A stretch of 64,000 nt of DNA from Hoskinsella mucinilytica (GTDB taxonomy: Bacteria > Bacillota_I > Bacilli_A > Erysipelotrichales > Erysipelotrichaceae). The DNA lies in the NCBI RefSeq assembly GCF_045223415.1, contig NZ_JBEQZJ010000011.1:22186-86185 (forward strand), given 5' to 3'. The notes under the pieces are model-generated. The model saw only the letters and a list, made by a program, of their open reading frames with translations. It was not told the DNA's origin and did not search any database. Below are positions 44,922 to 53,367 of this stretch, piece after piece; positions within the stretch are counted from its first letter, which is position 1, and each line of letters begins with the position of its first letter. Made by a program: the position numbers and the translations under genes.

Positions 44922-45499
44922 AAAAGAAAAAGAAGAAAAAACAATCCACAAGAGAATTAGTAAACACAAAGACGATCACAGACTACAGCCTGCAGCAGTA
45001 TGGCGGAGATGAGATAGTCTTTTTTTTGATGGAACCGCAGAATCTCTCTGTTATGAGTAAGGAGAACATAGGAAGTAAGATCTTTGCTTTGACGAATGTG
45101 TTAAAAGGGATGGCTGATCTGGAAATGATCTGCCTGAACAGCCGAGATAACTTCGAGGAGAATAAGACATTCCTAAAAAAACGTATGGAAACAGAGGAGA
45201 ATGAAAAAATCAGGCAGCTGTTGAAAAAGGATCTGCTCCATCTGGATAAGATACAGATCCAGACAGCAACCGCTCGTTTATTCCTACTGGCTGTTCGTAT
45301 CAAGCCCAATGATCAGGTAGAGATCATGCAGCTGATCCATCGGATTGAAAAGCTCATCAAGCTTCAGAATCTGACAGTGAAGCGGGCAGCTAAGGATGAT
45401 CTAAAAAGTATGCTGGCTGTTTACTTTGAACAGAATGTGACAACAGATCGATTTGAGGACGTAGATGGAGAGAGGTGGTATGAAGATGAGACTGTTTAA
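44918..45499 (+). CDS. Unknown VirB4-associated protein
   Basis: A 193-aa soluble protein starting with a run of lysines (K-K-K-K-K-K-K) and rich in charged helices (L-K-K-R-M-E-T-E-E-N-E-K). The middle resembles the helical part of VirB4/TrbE N-terminal domains only loosely. It overlaps the VirB4 gene by about 20 nt and is translationally coupled on both sides, so a role with that ATPase is likely. No catalytic motif is seen. Confidence 0.6.
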   Translation: MKKKKKKKQSTRELVNTKTITDYSLQQYGGDEIVFFLMEPQNLSVMSKENIGSKIFALTNVLKGMADLEMICLNSRDNFEENKTFLKKRMETEENEKIRQLLKKDLLHLDKIQIQTATARLFLLAVRIKPNDQVEIMQLIHRIEKLIKLQNLTVKRAAKDDLKSMLAVYFEQNVTTDRFEDVDGERWYEDETV

Positions 45500-47318
45500 A
45501 AAGAAGCCGGTGATCAGTGAAGAAGAGGTGCATGTTCAGGAGTTCCTCGATATGGTCTCTCCCTCTGTCATACGGTTTTACAGTGAGTATTTCATATGTG
45601 GAAATACCTATCGCTGTGTATGGGCATTAAGAGAATATCCAACAGCAACCGAGGAACAGGCACTGTTGCGATACCTTGGAGAAAAGGATGGTCTGACATT
45701 ACATGTTTATGCAAGGCAGGTCACACCGGCAGAGGAGAAAAAGATCATTGGTAATGCGGCAAACAAGAACCGTATGAAACAGGGAAATACGCAGGATCTA
45801 CAGGAATCTATTACAGCACAAAGCAATCTGCAGGATGTGATGGATCTGATTGCGAACATGCATCGATCAAGAGAACCGCTGGTGCATTGTGCTGTTTATC
45901 TGGAACTGATGGCTGCTGATTATGAGGCATTGAAGCTGCTGCAGACAGAAACACTCACTGAGCTTGTGCGAAGCAAGCTGAATGTTGACCGATTGATCCT
46001 GCGTCAGAAAGAAGGCTTCCATGCAGTGATGCCAAGTGGAAGAGATATGTTCAAGGAACAGTTTGAACGCGTGCTGCCGGCAACCAGTGTGGCAAATCTG
46101 TTCCCATTTAATTATTCAGGAAAGACCGATCCGCATGGCATCTATCTTGGTGCTGACAAATTCGGATCAAATATCATCGTTGATTTTAATAAACGAAGTG
46201 ACGATAAGACAAATGCCAACATCCTGGTATTAGGAAATTCTGGACAGGGGAAATCCTATCTTCTGAAGCTCATTCTCTGTAATTTGCGTGAACAGGGCTA
46301 TAACCTGATTACCCTAGATCCAGAGCAGGAATATGAGGAATTAACCAAAAACCTTGGCGGAACTTATATTGATATGATGTCAGGTAGATACATCATCAAT
46401 GTTCTGGAACCGAAGCAATGGGCAACAGAGGATGTGGAGGATGAAGCTGATAATGTGCCGAAGGCTTTCACAGAATCGACGATATTATCACAGCATATCT
46501 CATTCCTAAAGGACTTTTTCAAGACATACAAAGACTTTACTGATGAGCAGCTGGATACTTTAGAACTTATGCTGATCAAACTCTATGGTCATTTTGATAT
46601 TACAGAAAAGACGGATACCAGAAAGCTGAAGCATGAAGATTTTCCAACACTGGCGGATCTCTATGACTATATCGATGAAGAATTCAAGCATTTTAAGAAC
46701 GACAGCAATCGCATCTTTAAGCGAGAAACACTGCGTGAAATCCTTCTGCTTTTACATTCCATCTGTTTGGGAAGTGACAGTAAGTTCTTCAATGGACATA
46801 CGAATATCACCAGCAATAAGTGTTTAACATTTGGTGTCAAAGAACTTCTGCAGGCAAACAAATCCCTCCGTAATGCATTGCTTTTCAATATTCTGTCTTT
46901 CATGTCCAATGAGCTGCTGGCACATGGCTATACGATCGCTTCTATTGATGAGCTCTATCTGTTTTTAACGAACATGACAGCAGTGGAGTACATACGAAAT
47001 TTTATGAAGCGTGTTCGCAAGAAAGAGAGTGCGGTGATTCTGGCTTCACAGAATCTTGAGGACTTTAACATTGAAGGAATACGAGAACTGACAAAACCGC
47101 TGTTTTCCATACCAACGCATACCTTTCTGTTCAATGCAGGAAATACGGCAGCTCAATTTTATATTGATACGCTGCAGCTGGAGGAAAGTGAATTTGATCT
47201 GATCAAATATCCACAGCGTGGTGTGTGCTTATACAAGTGCGGGAATGAACGATACAATCTTGCAGTCCATGCACCTGAATACAAGGAAAAGCTGTTTGGT
47301 AAAAAAGGAGGAAGATGA
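45480..47318 (+). CDS. VirB4-family conjugation ATPase
   Basis: The energising ATPase of the type IV secretion channel, 613 aa. Residues 1-230 are the VirB4 N-terminal domain. The HerA/FtsK-like motor has Walker A G-N-S-G-Q-G-K-S near residue 252, Walker B I-A-S-I-D-E-L-Y-L near 490, and I-L-A-S-Q-N-L-E-D after it. It begins at the ATG at 45480 or 45486 behind GAGAGGTGG; the frame from 45465 has no site. G+C-richer codons (CTG, CAG) are evident here compared with the chromosomal part. Confidence 0.92.
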   Translation: MKMRLFKKKPVISEEEVHVQEFLDMVSPSVIRFYSEYFICGNTYRCVWALREYPTATEEQALLRYLGEKDGLTLHVYARQVTPAEEKKIIGNAANKNRMKQGNTQDLQESITAQSNLQDVMDLIANMHRSREPLVHCAVYLELMAADYEALKLLQTETLTELVRSKLNVDRLILRQKEGFHAVMPSGRDMFKEQFERVLPATSVANLFPFNYSGKTDPHGIYLGADKFGSNIIVDFNKRSDDKTNANILVLGNSGQGKSYLLKLILCNLREQGYNLITLDPEQEYEELTKNLGGTYIDMMSGRYIINVLEPKQWATEDVEDEADNVPKAFTESTILSQHISFLKDFFKTYKDFTDEQLDTLELMLIKLYGHFDITEKTDTRKLKHEDFPTLADLYDYIDEEFKHFKNDSNRIFKRETLREILLLLHSICLGSDSKFFNGHTNITSNKCLTFGVKELLQANKSLRNALLFNILSFMSNELLAHGYTIASIDELYLFLTNMTAVEYIRNFMKRVRKKESAVILASQNLEDFNIEGIRELTKPLFSIPTHTFLFNAGNTAAQFYIDTLQLEESEFDLIKYPQRGVCLYKCGNERYNLAVHAPEYKEKLFGKKGGR

Positions 47319-47333
47319 TGGAGGTAAACGGAA

Positions 47334-48371
47334 ATGAAGGATCAGCATTTTGGAATCGAAATGGAAATGACTGGTCTGACAAGAAGATCAGCTGCAGATA
47401 TCATAGCAAAGCATTTCCATAGTAGAACAGAGGTTGAAGGAGGTTATTATGGTGTTTATTCTGTGACAGATCAGGAGAATCGAAAATGGAAAGTCATGTT
47501 TGATTCCAGTATTTCAGCTTACAGAGGAAGAACGCCAGTTTATGATAGTGAATATAAAGTTGAAGTTGTCAGCCCTATCTGTGAGTATAAGGACATTGAA
47601 GACATCCAGCAGATTGCCAGAGATCTGAGAAAAGGGAACGCCAGAGTCAATAAAAGCTGTGGCATCCATATTCATATTGATGCATCAAAACACAATGCAA
47701 GAACATTGCGCAATATCACCAACATCATGTATTCAAAGGAAGATTTGATCTATAAGGCATTGCAGGTAGATGTGGCCAGAGAGAATCGTTATTGTCAGAA
47801 AGTGGATGAATCGTTTCTTAGAAAGCTGAATAATGCAAAGCCTGATAGTCTGGAGCGTGTGAAAGATATCTGGTACAACGGAGACACGTATCGAAGCAAT
47901 GAACATTATGATGATTCCAGATACCATGCCTTGAATCTGCATAGTGTATTTCAAAAGGGGACGATCGAATTTCGACTGTTTAATGCCACCCTGCATGCGG
48001 GGGAAATCAAGTCCTATATCCAACTGTGTCTGGCAATCAGTCATCAGGCACTAACACAGACCAAGGCAAGCAGACGAAAGACCCAATCAACAAATGAGAA
48101 ATATACGTTTCGGACTTGGCTCCTTAGACTTGGGTTAATAGGTAATGAATTTAAGACAGCACGTCTGCACCTTTTAAAGCATCTAGACGGGTGTATTGCA
48201 TGGAAAGACCCAGCACAGGCGGAGGCTCAAAGAGAGCGACTAAGAGCAAAAAAAGAAGCTGAACAACAAGCAAATCAGCGACAAAGTGATGTCAATGAAA
48301 CATCACAACCGACAGAAGAGGAGCAGGTCATTGGCAACGATACTCAGCAAGGCATGACAATGGGAATGTAA
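47334..48371 (+). CDS. Amidoligase-family enzyme (glutamine synthetase-like fold)
   Basis: A 345-aa protein of the Amidoligase_2 family, predicted to form amide or peptide bonds using ATP. Motifs are F-G-I-E-M-E-M-T-G at about 6-14 (metal-binding glutamates), V-E-V-V-S-P at about 80, C-G-I-H-I-H-I-D at about 109-116, and T-I-E-F-R-L-F-N-A near 212. The C-terminus is a charged, Q-rich tail. It sits between virB4 and a gamma-glutamylcyclotransferase-like gene; that pairing is described for this family. Its substrate inside a conjugation operon is unknown. Confidence 0.82.
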   Translation: MKDQHFGIEMEMTGLTRRSAADIIAKHFHSRTEVEGGYYGVYSVTDQENRKWKVMFDSSISAYRGRTPVYDSEYKVEVVSPICEYKDIEDIQQIARDLRKGNARVNKSCGIHIHIDASKHNARTLRNITNIMYSKEDLIYKALQVDVARENRYCQKVDESFLRKLNNAKPDSLERVKDIWYNGDTYRSNEHYDDSRYHALNLHSVFQKGTIEFRLFNATLHAGEIKSYIQLCLAISHQALTQTKASRRKTQSTNEKYTFRTWLLRLGLIGNEFKTARLHLLKHLDGCIAWKDPAQAEAQRERLRAKKEAEQQANQRQSDVNETSQPTEEEQVIGNDTQQGMTMGM

Positions 48372-48384
48372 AGGAGATGATGAA

Positions 48385-48861
48385 ATGAGTAAGTATTATA
48401 TCGCATATGGAAGCAATCTGAACAAGGAGCAGATGAAGTACAGATGTCCGGATGCCAAGCTGGTTGGCACAGGCAGTATTCCTGATTATCAATTATTATT
48501 TCGTGGTGGAGAAAATGCAGTGGCTACGATAGAGCCTCTAAAAGGAGAGAGTGTGCAGTTTGGACTATGGGAGATCAGCGAACGGGATGAAAAAAGTCTG
48601 GATCGCTACGAAGGATTTCCAAGACTGTACTACAAGCAGTCCTTCCCTATCAAGCTGAATGGAAAGGAAGCTGAAGCAATGGCATATATCATGGATTCCA
48701 GCTATGTGATCGGATGTCCGTCAACGACCTATTATCAGACCATAGCACAGGGCTATGAGGATTGTCATCTTGATATTGATAAGCTGGCACAGGCAGCTAA
48801 TAAATGTGCAGAAGCGTTTTATATACAGAGAGACATGAACGTAGATATGAGGATGAAGTAA
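48385..48861 (+). CDS. Gamma-glutamylcyclotransferase-like (AIG2/GGCT) protein
   Basis: A 158-aa protein with the family opening Y-I-A-Y-G-S-N-L-N-K-E-Q-M at residues 5-17 and the D-R-Y-E-G-F-P-x-x-Y segment that carries the catalytic glutamate. GGCT-fold enzymes remove gamma-glutamyl groups by cyclisation. Adjacent to the amidoligase gene (13 bp apart), it could trim or recycle the product of that enzyme. Its stop overlaps the next start (TAATG). Confidence 0.85.
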   Translation: MSKYYIAYGSNLNKEQMKYRCPDAKLVGTGSIPDYQLLFRGGENAVATIEPLKGESVQFGLWEISERDEKSLDRYEGFPRLYYKQSFPIKLNGKEAEAMAYIMDSSYVIGCPSTTYYQTIAQGYEDCHLDIDKLAQAANKCAEAFYIQRDMNVDMRMK

Positions 48862-49964
48862 TGATTCCAGCAGCTATAAAACTGTTAAAGGCATTGCAGC
48901 TCGCAAAAAACAAAGGTGTGCAGAATATGGCAAAGAAGATCGTGATCGTTCTTGTTTCCCCTGTGGTTGCCTTTGTTTTTTTAATAGGTGGAATCTTCTG
49001 TGATGGCATCAACTTTAATCATAATCTGGTCAATGATCTGTTTAATGGGGTTCCAGTTTCCACAGCAGGGATGTCCGTAGAACAGGCTAATATGATTCAA
49101 AACATAGAAGCAGGTATCGTCCTGCTGAATCAGCAGATAGATGCAAAGAATAGTACCTTTGAGGAAGGAAAGTCACTGGATATGTATCTTGTGAAAGGAT
49201 TTTATATTGGCATCATGTTTACAGATCAGTCTGTGCTTTTAGATGAAGAGGCTGCTTCAAAATGGACGGAGACTTTCATAATCACAGAAGAAAAAGACAA
49301 AGAGGAGAAGAAACAGCCAACAACAGATACAGACCTTATCTTCTCACAGTTGGAAACCGCATTTTCTATGACTCTCAAGGCTGAAACGAAAGAGTCCATG
49401 CTGAAGGTCGTCGAGGGATTGCGAGGTGGAGGAACAACCAGTGGAACTGTTACAACACTGTCTAAAAAAGATATTGAAAAGCTCATCAAGAATTTACCGA
49501 AGGATACGACCGAGCTTCGAAAGAACATCATCATACAGGCAGCGGATGCTGTTGGGAAAATCCCTTATTACTGGGGAGGAACTGCAGTGGTACCGGGTTA
49601 TGATGGCAATGATTTTGGTATTCCTTATACGCCGGATGAAGCCGGTAGAGCATTGAAAGGAATGGACTGTTCTCATTTTGTGGACTGGGTGTATTGGACA
49701 GTCATGAACAACAATCTTGGTAATACGAATACAGAAGGACAGATTCGACAGTGTTCAAGAATTGATAAATCGCAGCTGCTTCCAGGTGATTTGGCATTCC
49801 TTATGGAGAATGGAGTAACCACGCATGTCGGTATTTATGCAGGAACGAATGATTCCGGCGAGGCAGTTTGGATACATGAAAATGCAGGAGATAATAATGT
49901 GTCTATGAACACAGTGTCCTATTGGAATGTCTTTTGCAGATTAAATATTATGGAAGGAAGGTAA
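48861..49964 (+). CDS. Membrane-anchored NlpC/P60 peptidoglycan hydrolase of the transfer system
   Basis: A 367-aa protein: a basic N-terminus, one transmembrane helix (about 27-50), an extracellular helical region (about 60-210), and a C-terminal NlpC/P60 domain with catalytic C270 in M-D-C-S-H-F-V-D-W and a histidine in T-H-V-G-I-Y-A-G near residue 322. Such enzymes open the wall for the conjugation channel (VirB1/CwlT role). The ATG at 48861 overlaps the GGCT stop; the longer frame from 48804 lies inside that gene and lacks a site. Confidence 0.88.
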   Translation: MIPAAIKLLKALQLAKNKGVQNMAKKIVIVLVSPVVAFVFLIGGIFCDGINFNHNLVNDLFNGVPVSTAGMSVEQANMIQNIEAGIVLLNQQIDAKNSTFEEGKSLDMYLVKGFYIGIMFTDQSVLLDEEAASKWTETFIITEEKDKEEKKQPTTDTDLIFSQLETAFSMTLKAETKESMLKVVEGLRGGGTTSGTVTTLSKKDIEKLIKNLPKDTTELRKNIIIQAADAVGKIPYYWGGTAVVPGYDGNDFGIPYTPDEAGRALKGMDCSHFVDWVYWTVMNNNLGNTNTEGQIRQCSRIDKSQLLPGDLAFLMENGVTTHVGIYAGTNDSGEAVWIHENAGDNNVSMNTVSYWNVFCRLNIMEGR

Positions 49965-49970
49965 ACAATA

Positions 49971-50426
49971 ATGATAGAAGATACAGAAAAGAATTGGGTA
50001 GATCGTTACCTGAGGTCTCATTTTTATGGATATATAGCAGGACAGTACGATAAAGGCTGTCATTTATATTTCAAGGATATTAATAATTTTATTCAGAATG
50101 TTGGAAGATTTTCTGATGTTGAGATCATGCATTATGAGGGTGAGTTGCTGTTAAATACAGCAGGCACCTATGTCGATCGAATCTGGCCAGAGCTATCATG
50201 GTATGACAGGAATGGCACTGAAACCATGGAGGCAATCAACTATATTGCAAAGAAGGTAGGCGAGCTTAGGAAACAGGATGGGCTAGCACCAGCTCCACTT
50301 CCCAAAATAAATAAGTTTATGAAGGAAGTGTTCGGGCAGGAAACAGTTGATCAGAATATGGAAATCGTGAAATGTCAGCAGGAAGCAGAAATGGAAGAGG
50401 GGGTAATGGAGATGACCATGACATGA
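49971..50426 (+). CDS. Unknown protein sharing a domain with the 43934 gene product
   Basis: A 151-aa soluble acidic protein. Residues ~37-75 have F-I-x-x-V-G-R-F-S-D-V and L-L-N-T-A-G-T-Y-V-D-R-I-W-P-E, which align with a segment of the 221-aa protein at 43934, so the two are domain paralogues. The tail is rich in E and M. It lies 6 bp after the hydrolase gene and overlaps the next gene by 4 nt. Confidence 0.6.
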   Translation: MIEDTEKNWVDRYLRSHFYGYIAGQYDKGCHLYFKDINNFIQNVGRFSDVEIMHYEGELLLNTAGTYVDRIWPELSWYDRNGTETMEAINYIAKKVGELRKQDGLAPAPLPKINKFMKEVFGQETVDQNMEIVKCQQEAEMEEGVMEMTMT

Positions 50427-50968
50427 GTCAAAAAGAAGATCCAGTAAAGGAACTGGAGAAAGCTCATCGACATTGGGAAGATATCTATGAGAATGGCTGT
50501 TTTGATCCTTCATGGCCTGATGGAACAAATCTGAATCTGGTGAGAAATCATATGTTTTATTATCAGAGGAAAATTGAAGAATTGTATGGTGATAGTGAGA
50601 AGCCAGCCGTTTATTATGAGGAAGTTCCAGATAAAGTGAATGAGGATTATATGGCAAGAAAAGATGAAATCATACAGCGTGCTGCTGAATTCTATGTAAA
50701 GTGTTCGAAAATGCAGGAGGTGCAGGATCTCCTGCAGGTAGCTGATTATCTGTCAGAAAAAGATATGAGTCAATTGAATATAGCAATCGATATTAATCGT
50801 TGTAAGAGTCTTGAAAAAGCAATCGTTGAAGATGATTATGTAACGATGAGAAACTTAAGCTGGAATGCTGAAGAAAGAATACAGGAAATCAAAGAAGCAC
50901 ATGAGAGACTTATAAATCGACCACAGCTTGAAGGCGAGCAGCTGTCTTTATTTGATATACAAATGTAG
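50423..50968 (+). CDS. Unknown transfer-region protein (181 aa)
   Basis: Not recognised. It is charged and mostly helical, with H-R-H-W-E-D-I-Y-E-N-G-C-F-D-P-S-W-P-D near the N-terminus and no membrane segment. The ATG at 50423 overlaps the previous stop (ATGA); the frame from 50372 would overlap the previous gene more deeply. Confidence 0.6.
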   Translation: MSQKEDPVKELEKAHRHWEDIYENGCFDPSWPDGTNLNLVRNHMFYYQRKIEELYGDSEKPAVYYEEVPDKVNEDYMARKDEIIQRAAEFYVKCSKMQEVQDLLQVADYLSEKDMSQLNIAIDINRCKSLEKAIVEDDYVTMRNLSWNAEERIQEIKEAHERLINRPQLEGEQLSLFDIQM

Positions 50969-50980
50969 GAGGTGTTAACA

Positions 50981-51634
50981 ATGTGGCCATCAAAAAAAGA
51001 AATAGATATGATTAAGGCAAAGTATCCAGAAGGAACGAGGATACGCCTGATTCATATGAATGATTCAAACCCTATATCACCGGGAACAGAAGGTTCCGTT
51101 GATTATGTTGACGATGCAGGTCATATCCAGATGAAATGGGATGATGGAAGAAGTATTGCGTTAATGGTAAAAGAAGATCAATTCGAGATCATATCACATG
51201 AACATGATAAGGAAGTTATTTATGTCGATAAGAAACGTAAAAGTGTGTTTGAGGCACTGCGAAAAGCAGATGCAGAATTTCATATCGGCGAGTTGAAGGA
51301 GCAAAACATGGGAGAGGATGTGTCTTATCATGGCTCACCAATGTATGAAACCATTACGATTATTCAAGATGGTGATCAGGAGTATCACCATACAGATTAT
51401 GATACAAGGTATCAACCAAACCCAATTGAATATGTGAAAGTATCAGAATTGCAGCTTCTTAAGAGTGCAGCCATAGAACGCATACATCAAGAGATTGAGG
51501 AGCTGGAGAAACAGGTTCAGATGAAGAAACAGGAAATAGAGAATGTTCAAAATAACAGCAAAGTGATCAGTCAAATGCTGGATGAAGCTTCACAAATCAT
51601 GGAAGAAACTTCATTCACAATGCAAATGAAATAA
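50981..51634 (+). CDS. DUF4314-domain protein with C-terminal coiled coil
   Basis: A 217-aa protein. Residues ~15-65 have the DUF4314 pattern Y-P-E-G-T-R-I-R-L-I-H-M-N-D and P-G-T-E-G-S-V-D-Y-V-D-D-A-G, M-K-W-D-D-G-R-S, a small beta-barrel-like unit common in Firmicute conjugative elements. Residues ~165-210 form a coiled coil (I-E-E-L-E-K-Q-V-Q-M-K-K-Q-E). The ATG at 50981 is chosen for its spacing to AGGAGG; a GTG at 50972 lies on that site. Confidence 0.78.
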   Translation: MWPSKKEIDMIKAKYPEGTRIRLIHMNDSNPISPGTEGSVDYVDDAGHIQMKWDDGRSIALMVKEDQFEIISHEHDKEVIYVDKKRKSVFEALRKADAEFHIGELKEQNMGEDVSYHGSPMYETITIIQDGDQEYHHTDYDTRYQPNPIEYVKVSELQLLKSAAIERIHQEIEELEKQVQMKKQEIENVQNNSKVISQMLDEASQIMEETSFTMQMK

Positions 51635-51751
51635 CATGTTTTCCTGAGAAATATTTCGCTATAGGAAGATAAAAGTTACAGGGTGGAAAGCAGATTTGTG
51701 TGCTTTTTATGCTTTAATGATCAGTCTAAAACAAAAGAGGAGAATGATAAT

Positions 51752-51967
51752 ATGGCAAAGATGACAGAAATTAAATTGAAATATCCAATGGAGAGAACCA
51801 GAGCATTATGCTCAGTTCTTGCAAAGAAAGATACAACACTTGAAGTAGAACTGAATGAATTACTCGAGCAATTATACAAGAAGAATGTAAAGCCGGAAGT
51901 CCGAGAGTTTATAGAAGAACTGGAATCGGATGAGGAAACAAAGCGTCGTACACAAAGAAATCAGTAA
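51752..51967 (+). CDS. Small conserved element protein (DUF6103-like)
   Basis: A 71-aa protein, M-A-K-M-T-E-I-K-L-K-Y-P at the start, then helices rich in E and K. Similar short proteins sit upstream of mobilisation genes in related elements. The ATG at 51752 is preferred (GAGGAG 8-9 nt upstream); the frame from 51683 has no site. It could be a ribbon-helix-helix-like accessory DNA-binding protein, but this is not certain. Confidence 0.55.
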   Translation: MAKMTEIKLKYPMERTRALCSVLAKKDTTLEVELNELLEQLYKKNVKPEVREFIEELESDEETKRRTQRNQ

Positions 51968-52179
51968 TCTTTTAAGAATCAAATAGCCAGATTTTAAGCG
52001 TGTCTGCCCTTTGTGCGCCTCGTGTGCGATTGTCCTAAAAAAGTGAAGGAACAATGCCTTGTCAGCTATTGAAAGGCTGTGTGGCAAAATATGAGCCAGT
52101 TTAATTGTTTGCTCTATATCATAGACATGAATATCATTGAAATTGGATGGAATATGAGCAATCAGTTGGCTGTGCGGGT

Positions 52180-52370
52180 TAAAGTATCGGCGTCTAAAGG
52201 CGCCGATACGAGGAACAACAGCGGGCAATGCCCACTGTTTCAAGGACTTCAAAACAAAGGCGTAGGTGGTCGTGATCTATAGGCTGAGGTTCACATCGGC
52301 GTTGGGCTTGGCGCAAGTCAGGCAAGGCAGCGAGTGTATTCGCTATTATATCGGCGTTAAGTCTGGCATT
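52180..52370. other. Repeat-rich, GC-rich region: candidate oriT or operator array
   Basis: The 423-bp gene gap 51968-52390 is GC-richer than its surroundings. It holds a perfect 9-bp inverted repeat GTATCGGCG/CGCCGATAC with 8-nt spacer (52184-52209), a near-perfect palindrome CAGCGGGCA-A-TGCCCACTG (52219-52237), and direct repeats ATCGGCGTTrrGyyTGGC starting at 52295 and 52350 on either side of an AGCGA/TCGCT hairpin. Position directly upstream of a ribbon-helix-helix gene and the relaxase favours oriT. The first 200 bp of the gap show nothing else. Confidence 0.5.
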
Positions 52371-52390
52371 CAGGAGGAATGAGGTGAAAT

Positions 52391-52795
52391 ATGGAAGAGA
52401 AAAATAAGCAGAGAACAACGATATGGCTGTCCCCTAAAACGTTTGCATCACTGGATGAAATGGTGAAAAGAGGAAACTGCCGTAGTAGGAGTGAGCTGAT
52501 TGAAAAGGCATTAAAATTCTATGATGGGTATCTTCGATCAACACAGGAGAATGAATTTCTGCCGATTGCATTGTCATCAGCAATGTCAGGTATTGTTAAG
52601 AGTAGTGAAGATCGTATCGCAAGAGTGCTGTTTAAGAATGCAGTTGAGATCGCTATGATGATGAATGTATTATCAGCTACTGCAGAAATAGATGAAGCAA
52701 CACTCAAAAAGCTGAGAGCAAAATGTATAAAGGATGTGAAAGGTAGTCTGGGAAAGATCAACTTTGAAGATATCTATAAATATCAGAACACATAA
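52391..52795 (+). CDS. Ribbon-helix-helix DNA-binding protein (mobilisation accessory)
   Basis: A 134-aa protein with an N-terminal RHH fold: Q-R-T-T-I-W-L-S-P-K-T-F at about 7-18, then M-V-K-R-G-N-C-R-S-R-S-E-L-I-E-K-A-L-K-F-Y. The C-terminal helical part (G-I-V-K-S-S-E-D-R-I-A-R-V-L-F) may dimerise. GAGGTG precedes the ATG. Next to the repeat cluster and upstream of the relaxase, it fits a MobC/TraY-type relaxosome protein or a repressor of the mobilisation genes. Confidence 0.75.
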   Translation: MEEKNKQRTTIWLSPKTFASLDEMVKRGNCRSRSELIEKALKFYDGYLRSTQENEFLPIALSSAMSGIVKSSEDRIARVLFKNAVEIAMMMNVLSATAEIDEATLKKLRAKCIKDVKGSLGKINFEDIYKYQNT

Positions 52796-52858
52796 CTTTC
52801 TAGTAGCTATGTAAAAAAAGATGTGGTAGTGTGTGTGACTGATAAGGAGGATATCATA

Positions 52859-53131
52859 ATGGAAGATATTTTAAGAAAACTCTATGACAGCAGTACTACA
52901 CGAAAACCAAGCAACCAAGAATATTTAAGAGCAAAGCATCACGCATCCGATCTTTCAGATAAACTGATGGAGAAGTTAGAACAGCTTGGTGTAGAAGATG
53001 CGAATGATTTGATAACAGAATGGACAGATGCATGGTTTACTTTTACGAACGAAGAATTGATCCTAAGTTTTAAAAAGGGAATTGGTATTGGCTTTCAATT
53101 AAGTAATCAATTATATGAGGAGGAACAATAA
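52859..53131 (+). CDS. Small unknown protein (DUF6809-like)
   Basis: A 90-aa, mostly helical, acidic protein, starting M-E-D-I-L-R-K-L-Y-D and ending E-E-E-Q, with no signal or membrane segment. It resembles DUF6809-type proteins of conjugative elements. The ATG at 52859 has AAGGAGG 8 nt upstream. Confidence 0.55.
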   Translation: MEDILRKLYDSSTTRKPSNQEYLRAKHHASDLSDKLMEKLEQLGVEDANDLITEWTDAWFTFTNEELILSFKKGIGIGFQLSNQLYEEEQ

Positions 53132-53195
53132 AAAGATTTTTGTTAAATGAGGTATATTCATATAAAAATATGCGTATCCTTAAATATGAATATAG

Positions 53196-53224
53196 TTGAC
53201 AATTCATATGAAGTGATGTAAACT
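53196..53224 (+). promoter_or_regulatory. Promoter of the candidate abiF small RNA
   Basis: TTGACA, 17 bp, TAAACT. It is followed by only ~70 nt and a terminator, without a reading frame. Confidence 0.6.
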
Positions 53225-53230
53225 ATATTC

Positions 53231-53303
53231 AGTGAATGAGTTTTGGTTACTTGCGAGTGCCATGACCGGAGGAGAACCTATGCGTAGGCTCCTCTTTTAT
53301 TTT
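53231..53303 (+). ncRNA. Candidate abiF-associated small RNA
   Basis: A ~70-nt non-coding unit bounded by a strong promoter and an intrinsic terminator (GAGGAG-aa-CCTA/TAGG-CTCCTC, 53269-53294, then TTTTATTTT), directly upstream of an Abi_2/AbiF-type gene. Its size, position and independent promoter match the published abiF RNA motif, a structured RNA found upstream of abiF genes. Identity to that motif is inferred from position, since no covariance search could be run. Confidence 0.65.
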
Positions 53304-53367
53304 GCCTAGTACTATCAAGAATTTTGTTATATAATGTAAAATATAGAATTGATAGGAGTGAGCAGAT

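Noticed and set aside
44918..47318. VirB4 split into an N-terminal (193 aa) and a motor protein
   Set aside because: The 613-aa protein already has a full N-terminal domain before its Walker A, so the 193-aa product is better seen as a separate partner.
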